8,778 nucleotides of DNA from an uncultured Eubacteriales bacterium (GTDB lineage Bacteria; Bacillota_A; Clostridia; Christensenellales; Aristaeellaceae): contig CADBLV010000123.1 of the NCBI GenBank assembly GCA_902795555.1, positions 1 to 8,778 of the forward strand. The letters run 5' to 3'. Below the pieces are notes generated by a model, which worked only from the letters and a program-made list of their open reading frames with translations, was not told the origin of the DNA and ran no database searches. Below, in pieces: positions 5,270 through 8,778 of this stretch. Made by a program: the position numbers and the translations under genes. The number at the start of each line of letters is the position of its first letter. Position 1 is the stretch's first letter.

Positions 5270-7168
5270 TTACGTCTTCGCGGAGGGGGTGGACACCCTG
5301 TCATACCCGGAGCCCTTGCCGTCGGGCAGCTCTTTCTCATCCAGTTCCGGGATGCAGGCCAGCGTGCCTTCCGCATAGCGCTTCAGTTCATTTCCCACGT
5401 CTTCCAGGCGTCCGACCGCGCCGCCGTAGCGCAGAGAGAGCACCTCCCAGCCCTGCCGTTTGCTGTTGCTTTCCCAGAGCGCGCCATGAGCATACATCAG
5501 CGCAATATAGGAATCGGCCAGCGCGGGAATGTCCTTATCTGCCAGGTCGGCCAGGGCCGCTTTATCCTTCTTTTCATAGGCTGCGCGGATGGCCTGAATC
5601 AGGCGGATTTTTCCGACCAGCGTGCGGAACACGGCCAGGACATAGACATTCTGAAGGGCGGAAGGGTCCGCATCCTGAGAGGTGACGCCTTTCCCGCGAA
5701 GTGGCTCCTCCTGCAGGGAATTCCCGCGAATGGGCTTCTCGTCCAGGGGCTTCCCGTGAAGGGTCTCCTTGCTTTCCAGGACCCGCAGGGCCTGTTCAGC
5801 CGCTTTTTTCAGAATCTCTTTTTGTTCAGCCGATACCCCGCAGGGATAGAGCGGATCGCACCAGAGAAGGGCTTTCCCGGTACTTTTGTCACAGCTGTCG
5901 GCATAGAAGGCGTCGAAGGTCTGACGGATTTCCAGCCGGGTGCGTGTCAGATGATCCGCGAGGCGGTCCGCTTCCTCCACGGTGAACCCTTCGCCCTTCC
6001 AGCAGGCCTCGGAAAACAGGGTCAGGCGATCCACAGCCATCAGATAATCCGTTTCGGCCCCGTCATCGCCCCACATGGTGGCGAGAACGGTGTCCGTTTC
6101 TTTCCGGGCGTTGATCCGCAGAGCGGGCAGCATGGAACGGAGGGTCTTCTCCCGATTGGGCAGGAAACCCGACCAGGTCCATACGCCGCCGGCGAACACC
6201 GCGTTTCGCTTCATCCGCAGATGCTCCTCCAGCATATGCTCATAGAAGGCTTCGTCCGTATGATAATAATCCCAGTAGACCATCTCCACCTGCGGCAGGG
6301 AAGCAATGACAGCTTCCGGCAGATGGCTGTTCAGATCATAATACGCATTGGTTTTCGAACCCAGCCGGAAGAACATATCGCTCCACATCATGGGTTTGAA
6401 ACCATACTTTTCGCAAAGGGACACCACACGGGCAAGATGACGGTTCAGGAGCTCAAATCGATCTGCATACCCATGTTTCAGCAGATAATTACCCAGACCT
6501 ACCCCATGGGCCTCGTCCATACCGATATGGATGCGGCGGGAGCGGAAACAACCGGAGAGGGAGCGCAGCGCCGCTTCCAGGAAGGCGTAGGTGCCTTCCT
6601 CATCGATCATCAGCACCCTGGGCTGATCCACCAGCGGGGCGGAGGAGGGCCATTGCAGGAACTGCGCCATATGCCCGAGGGTCTGGATGCACGGAATCAG
6701 TTCCACACCCATCGAAAAGGCGTAATCATCGATTTCCTTCAGCTCCTGACGGGAATAACGGCCCCGGAGATATCCGAAATACGGATATTCCGGGATTTCA
6801 TAGGTATCCTCCGTATACAGCATCAGCAGGTTCAGCCCCAGGGCGGCCTGCCGGTCGATCCAGCGTTTGACCCCTTCCACGGTCATCACCCGGTTTCGGG
6901 ACATATCGAGCATTGCCCCGCAATGGGCAAAATGCCTCCGTTCCTCCGTATGCAGCGCAGAGCGGCCTTCCGCGGCCGCGGCGGAGAGCAGAAACAGCGC
7001 CCGGCACAGGGCAGAAACATCCTCCGCGCGAACGGCGGCAACGCTGCCCTCCCAGTCCACCCGGAGACCGGCCCCCGGCAGGACTTTCACCCGACAGGGG
7101 ATTTTGATTCCCGTTACCTCTTCCATCCGCTTTTGCAGACGGGAGAGCATTTCCGCGTCAAACATCAT
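5270..7168 (-). CDS. Glycoside hydrolase family 20 beta-hexosaminidase, GcnA-like, cytoplasmic
   Basis: A 632-residue protein. The N-terminal part (to about 80) resembles the small alpha/beta domain of GH20 enzymes. The TIM-barrel follows, with MLDMSRNRVM (86-95), GLNLLMLYTEDTYEI (111-125), PCIQTLGHMAQFLQW (159-173) and the catalytic pair Asp218-Glu219 in HIGMDEAHGVGLG (214-226), where Asp orients the substrate acetamido group and Glu is the acid/base. MWSDMFFRL (261-269), VYWDYY (297-302) and MWGDDGAE (365-372) complete the active site. The C-terminal part (about 395-632) is mainly helical, as in Streptococcus gordonii GcnA (similar length, cleaves GlcNAc/GlcN from beta-linked oligosaccharides), and contains a three-copy 10-residue repeat. 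No signal peptide is present, so it works on imported sugars. ATG at 7168 is chosen because the promoter -10 box lies inside any longer reading frame; ATG at 7165 is an equal alternative. The strongest Shine-Dalgarno is AAGGAG at 7184-7179. The gene converges on nagZ and diverges from the MATE gene. Confidence 0.9.
   Translation of the reverse strand: MMFDAEMLSRLQKRMEEVTGIKIPCRVKVLPGAGLRVDWEGSVAAVRAEDVSALCRALFLLSAAAAEGRSALHTEERRHFAHCGAMLDMSRNRVMTVEGVKRWIDRQAALGLNLLMLYTEDTYEIPEYPYFGYLRGRYSRQELKEIDDYAFSMGVELIPCIQTLGHMAQFLQWPSSAPLVDQPRVLMIDEEGTYAFLEAALRSLSGCFRSRRIHIGMDEAHGVGLGNYLLKHGYADRFELLNRHLARVVSLCEKYGFKPMMWSDMFFRLGSKTNAYYDLNSHLPEAVIASLPQVEMVYWDYYHTDEAFYEHMLEEHLRMKRNAVFAGGVWTWSGFLPNREKTLRSMLPALRINARKETDTVLATMWGDDGAETDYLMAVDRLTLFSEACWKGEGFTVEEADRLADHLTRTRLEIRQTFDAFYADSCDKSTGKALLWCDPLYPCGVSAEQKEILKKAAEQALRVLESKETLHGKPLDEKPIRGNSLQEEPLRGKGVTSQDADPSALQNVYVLAVFRTLVGKIRLIQAIRAAYEKKDKAALADLADKDIPALADSYIALMYAHGALWESNSKRQGWEVLSLRYGGAVGRLEDVGNELKRYAEGTLACIPELDEKELPDGKGSGYDRVSTPSAKT
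5691..5780. repeat. Three-copy 30-bp tandem repeat inside the GH20 gene
   Basis: Three exact-length 30-bp units lie at 5691-5720, 5721-5750 and 5751-5780. Each begins TTCCCGCGAA or TTCCCGTGAA; units 1 and 2 are most alike and unit 3 is more diverged. In the protein they give three 10-residue units (464-473, 474-483, 484-493): LESKETLHGK, PLDEKPIRGN and SLQEEPLRGK. They are charged and Pro/Gly-containing and look like a flexible linker in the C-terminal region, not part of the catalytic barrel. The unit length of 30 keeps the frame whatever the copy number. Confidence 0.85.
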
Positions 7169-7195
7169 GCTGCCTTCGCTCCTTCTTTTTTTTCG

Positions 7196-7201
7196 ATTAT
7201 A
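7196..7201 (-). promoter_or_regulatory. Promoter -10 box of the GH20 gene (extended -10)
   Basis: Read on the minus strand this is TATAAT preceded by TGG, giving TGnTATAAT, an extended -10 element. The -35 region is poor (TGATCA at 7224-7219, 17-nt spacer), as expected when an extended -10 compensates. Transcription would begin near 7189 and leave a short A-rich leader before the ribosome binding site. Confidence 0.75.
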
Positions 7202-7216
7202 CCACAAATCCTTCGA

Positions 7217-7226
7217 AATGATCATT
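7217..7226. promoter_or_regulatory. Palindrome between divergent promoters, candidate operator
   Basis: AATGATCATT is a perfect 10-bp palindrome. It covers the expected -35 position of the GH20 promoter and the first two bases of the -35 box of the MATE promoter, so a dimeric protein bound here could affect both genes. A further 6-bp palindrome, TTCGAA (7212-7217), abuts it. No regulator gene is in the window, and a short AT-rich palindrome can arise by chance. Confidence 0.4.
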
Positions 7227-7252
7227 GAAAAACCAAAAAAGCGATGTATAAT
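7225..7252 (+). promoter_or_regulatory. Sigma-A type promoter of the MATE gene
   Basis: TTGAAA (7225-7230) and a perfect TATAAT (7247-7252) are separated by 16 nt, a good housekeeping promoter. The start of transcription would be near 7259, giving an mRNA leader of about 33 nt. Its presence excludes the in-frame upstream ATG at 7244 as the start of the MATE protein. Confidence 0.82.
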
Positions 7253-7291
7253 GATGGAACGGATTCCTGTTTATCCGACGGAGGCGTGGCC

Positions 7292-8668
7292 ATGAAGCGA
7301 TTCAATCAGGCGATGGAAAAATGGTTTTCCACGGACCAGTTTACCTGGCCCGAGCTGCGGAAAATGTTTCTGACGCTTCTGCTGGACCAGTTTTTCATCT
7401 ACATTATCAACGTGCTTTCCACGATGCTCGTTTCCCGGGTCGGGGAGGCGGCCATGGCCGCGGTATCCCTGGTGTCCACGGTGAACGGCATGGTTTCTCT
7501 GTTTTTCTCCGCCCTGGCTACCGGCGGCGGCATCGTGATTTCCCGGGCCAAGGGGCGGGGAGACGTGGCGGCGATTCAGCGGGCGATCGGGGAGGTGACG
7601 GGCGTATGCTTCACGGTCGCCGTTATCCTCAGCGGCATCATGTATCTGGCCGCCGACGCGGTGGTCCGGACACTGTATCCCGGCGTGGAGCCTCTGGTGA
7701 TTGAATACGCCGTGAGCTATATGCGGATGATGTGCATTTCCTTTATTCCCTTCTCCGTGTTTAACGCCATTTTCAATATCTTCCGGAACCTGGGAGACAC
7801 GCGCTCCAGCCTGTTCCTGACGATTGTGATCAATGTTTCTCATCTGTTTCTGAGCCTTCTGTTTATCAATATCCTGAATATGGGTGTTCAGGGATCCGGC
7901 CTGTCTTACATTGTCGCGAGGGCGATCGGGATGGCGATGGCGCTTTTGTGGATGCTGAAAGTGCATAATGCCTACGGCGTTCATCCGTCCTCCTTCTTCC
8001 ACTTCAGCAAGGATGTGACCAGGGAACTGTTTGCCCTGGGCATGCCGCTGGCTGTGGAATCCCTGCTGCTGCAGGGCGGGATGCTGCTGGTGAATATCTA
8101 TCTGGCCAGGCTTTCCACGGCGGAGATCGCCGCCCACGCCAGGGCCAATTCCATTCTGAACCTGTATCAGGCCACCATCGGCGCCCTGACTACCATGATC
8201 AGCACCGTCTGCGGCCAGTGCTTCGGCGCCGGGCGAATCGATCTTATGCGTCAATACGGCAGAAACCTGATCCGGGCCGGACGGGTGGCCATGGGGATCA
8301 CCTCCCTGATCATCTATCCCCTGACGCCGCTGCTGCTGATTCTGTTTGACGTCGCCCCGGAAAGCCAGGGCATCATCTATCTGAGCCTGGGCATCGCCGC
8401 CGTGGGTATGCCCCTGTTTGCCTGCGACAGCAACATGACGGCCATGATCCTACGCGTGGCAGGAGACGGAGTGTTCACCGGGGTTTGCGCCGTTTCCGCC
8501 CTGGCCCTCGGCCGATGCGCTCTGGGATATGTGCTGACCATCGTGCTGAAGATGGGGATCCCCGGCGTGTGGGTTGCCCTGGTGTTTGAATGGGCCCTTC
8601 GTACCGTCCTGCAACGGGCGCGAATCCGGGGAAACAGATGGCTGCACGTGCGAACGGAGGGGGTATGA
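7292..8668 (+). CDS. MATE family efflux transporter (multidrug/sodium antiporter)
   Basis: A 458-residue integral membrane protein, standard MATE length, with about 12 hydrophobic segments in two six-helix halves separated near residues 225-245. Family marks are the glycine-rich LFFSALATGGGIVISRAKGRGD (70-91) in the first half, its counterpart TTMISTVCGQCFGAGRIDLMRQYGR (300-324) in the second half, and the paired loop motifs NIFRNLGDTRSSL (162-174) and LRVAGDGVFTG (387-397). MATE proteins export cationic drugs or metabolites across the cytoplasmic membrane in exchange for sodium or protons; the substrate is not predictable here. ATG at 7292 has GGAGG at 7280-7284 (7-nt spacer), and the longer frame from 7244 would overlap the promoter. 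It is transcribed divergently from the GH20 gene, with a promoter of its own. Its stop codon overlaps the ATG of a 16-codon ORF (ATGA, 8665-8668). Confidence 0.93.
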   Translation: MKRFNQAMEKWFSTDQFTWPELRKMFLTLLLDQFFIYIINVLSTMLVSRVGEAAMAAVSLVSTVNGMVSLFFSALATGGGIVISRAKGRGDVAAIQRAIGEVTGVCFTVAVILSGIMYLAADAVVRTLYPGVEPLVIEYAVSYMRMMCISFIPFSVFNAIFNIFRNLGDTRSSLFLTIVINVSHLFLSLLFINILNMGVQGSGLSYIVARAIGMAMALLWMLKVHNAYGVHPSSFFHFSKDVTRELFALGMPLAVESLLLQGGMLLVNIYLARLSTAEIAAHARANSILNLYQATIGALTTMISTVCGQCFGAGRIDLMRQYGRNLIRAGRVAMGITSLIIYPLTPLLLILFDVAPESQGIIYLSLGIAAVGMPLFACDSNMTAMILRVAGDGVFTGVCAVSALALGRCALGYVLTIVLKMGIPGVWVALVFEWALRTVLQRARIRGNRWLHVRTEGV

Positions 8669-8778
8669 AAAAAATAAAAAAAGAAACTGCCAGGTTGTTC
8701 CTGTGCTGCGTATAACATGATGAGCACCTCCCATCCGGGGTGCCGAAGCAGACCGGGAACGCGCAAAATGGAGAGGAG
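8669..8778. other. 3' flank of the MATE gene, A-rich stretch and small hairpin
   Basis: An A-run (broken by single T and G, up to about 8684) follows the MATE stop. On the + strand it is not a terminator; on the minus strand it reads as a long T-run. Further on, GCACC (8724-8728) pairs with GGTGC (8739-8743), with two extra G-C pairs inside after a bulged T, but no U-run follows. The window ends in a purine-rich GGAGAGGAG that could be the ribosome binding site of a gene to the right. No known riboswitch or RNA family was recognised. Confidence 0.35.

Noticed and set aside
7169..7225. Longer start for the GH20 protein
   Set aside because: The added codons contain the -10 box of the gene's own promoter and the poly-A leader, so they are not on the transcript.
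5207..7228. 673-codon open frame on the + strand antisense to the GH20 gene
   Set aside because: It mirrors the GH20 frame, as often happens in GC-rich genes with few antisense stops. Its product shows no recognisable domain, while the minus strand has full GH20 motifs, a promoter and a ribosome binding site.
7244..7291. Longer start for the MATE protein
   Set aside because: This ATG overlaps the TATAAT box at 7247-7252 and would lie upstream of the transcription start; the ATG at 7292 has a good GGAGG.
8377..8766. 129-codon minus-strand frame over the MATE 3' end
   Set aside because: Mostly antisense to the MATE gene, and its N-terminal part runs through the poly-T stretch; no domain visible.
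8724..8778. Riboswitch such as lysine, glycine or T-box type
   Set aside because: A GGTGCCGAAGC stretch briefly recalls the lysine riboswitch, but the AGAGG-type start and the other conserved helices are missing, and the window ends too soon.
1..8778. Mobile element, CRISPR array, defence system, tRNA or rRNA
   Set aside because: No transposase, integrase, spaced repeats, nuclease/toxin genes or structural RNA sequence seen on either strand; all large genes are metabolic or transport genes.

Overview
The window looks like chromosomal DNA from a GC-rich anaerobic member of the Clostridia (Bacillota). The grounds are strong GGAGG-type ribosome binding sites before almost every gene, tight gene packing with ATGA-type overlaps, a ferredoxin-fused EtfA typical of anaerobes, and clostridial-looking MATE and GH20 proteins. 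No rRNA, tRNA, CRISPR array, insertion sequence or phage gene is visible. A gut or rumen origin is plausible but cannot be proved from the sequence.

Left part (1-5129, all + strand). A serine hydrolase of the beta-lactamase/PBP4* type, with its N-terminus outside the window, ends 22 nt inside etfB. Then come etfB (622), a ferredoxin-domain etfA (1425) and an FAD-dependent 2-hydroxyacid dehydrogenase (2627). Together these have the layout of the LctB-LctC-LctD electron-bifurcating/confurcating lactate dehydrogenase complex known from Acetobacterium woodii. A cytoplasmic GH3 beta-N-acetylhexosaminidase (nagZ-like, 4068) follows 40 nt later, and a strong intrinsic terminator closes the run (5144-5206). 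All five genes could be on one transcript.

Middle (5270-7168, - strand). A 632-residue cytoplasmic GH20 hexosaminidase converges on nagZ. It carries a three-copy 30-bp tandem repeat in the region between its catalytic part and its C-terminal helical part. Right (7292-8668, + strand). A MATE-family multidrug/sodium antiporter is transcribed divergently from the GH20 gene. The 123-nt gap holds two good back-to-back promoters with a perfect 10-bp palindrome between them. The last 110 nt hold an A-rich stretch, a tiny ORF with a strong ribosome binding site and a small hairpin.

How it may work together (inference). The two hexosaminidases would release GlcNAc (or GlcN) from imported cell-wall or host glycan fragments. 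The Etf/dehydrogenase complex would oxidise lactate to pyruvate, with NAD+ as acceptor and reduced ferredoxin as the driver. Because MurNAc carries a D-lactyl ether, a NagZ next to a lactate dehydrogenase suggests salvage of both the sugar and the lactate of peptidoglycan. No MurNAc-6-P etherase, lactate permease or racemase lies in the window to confirm this.
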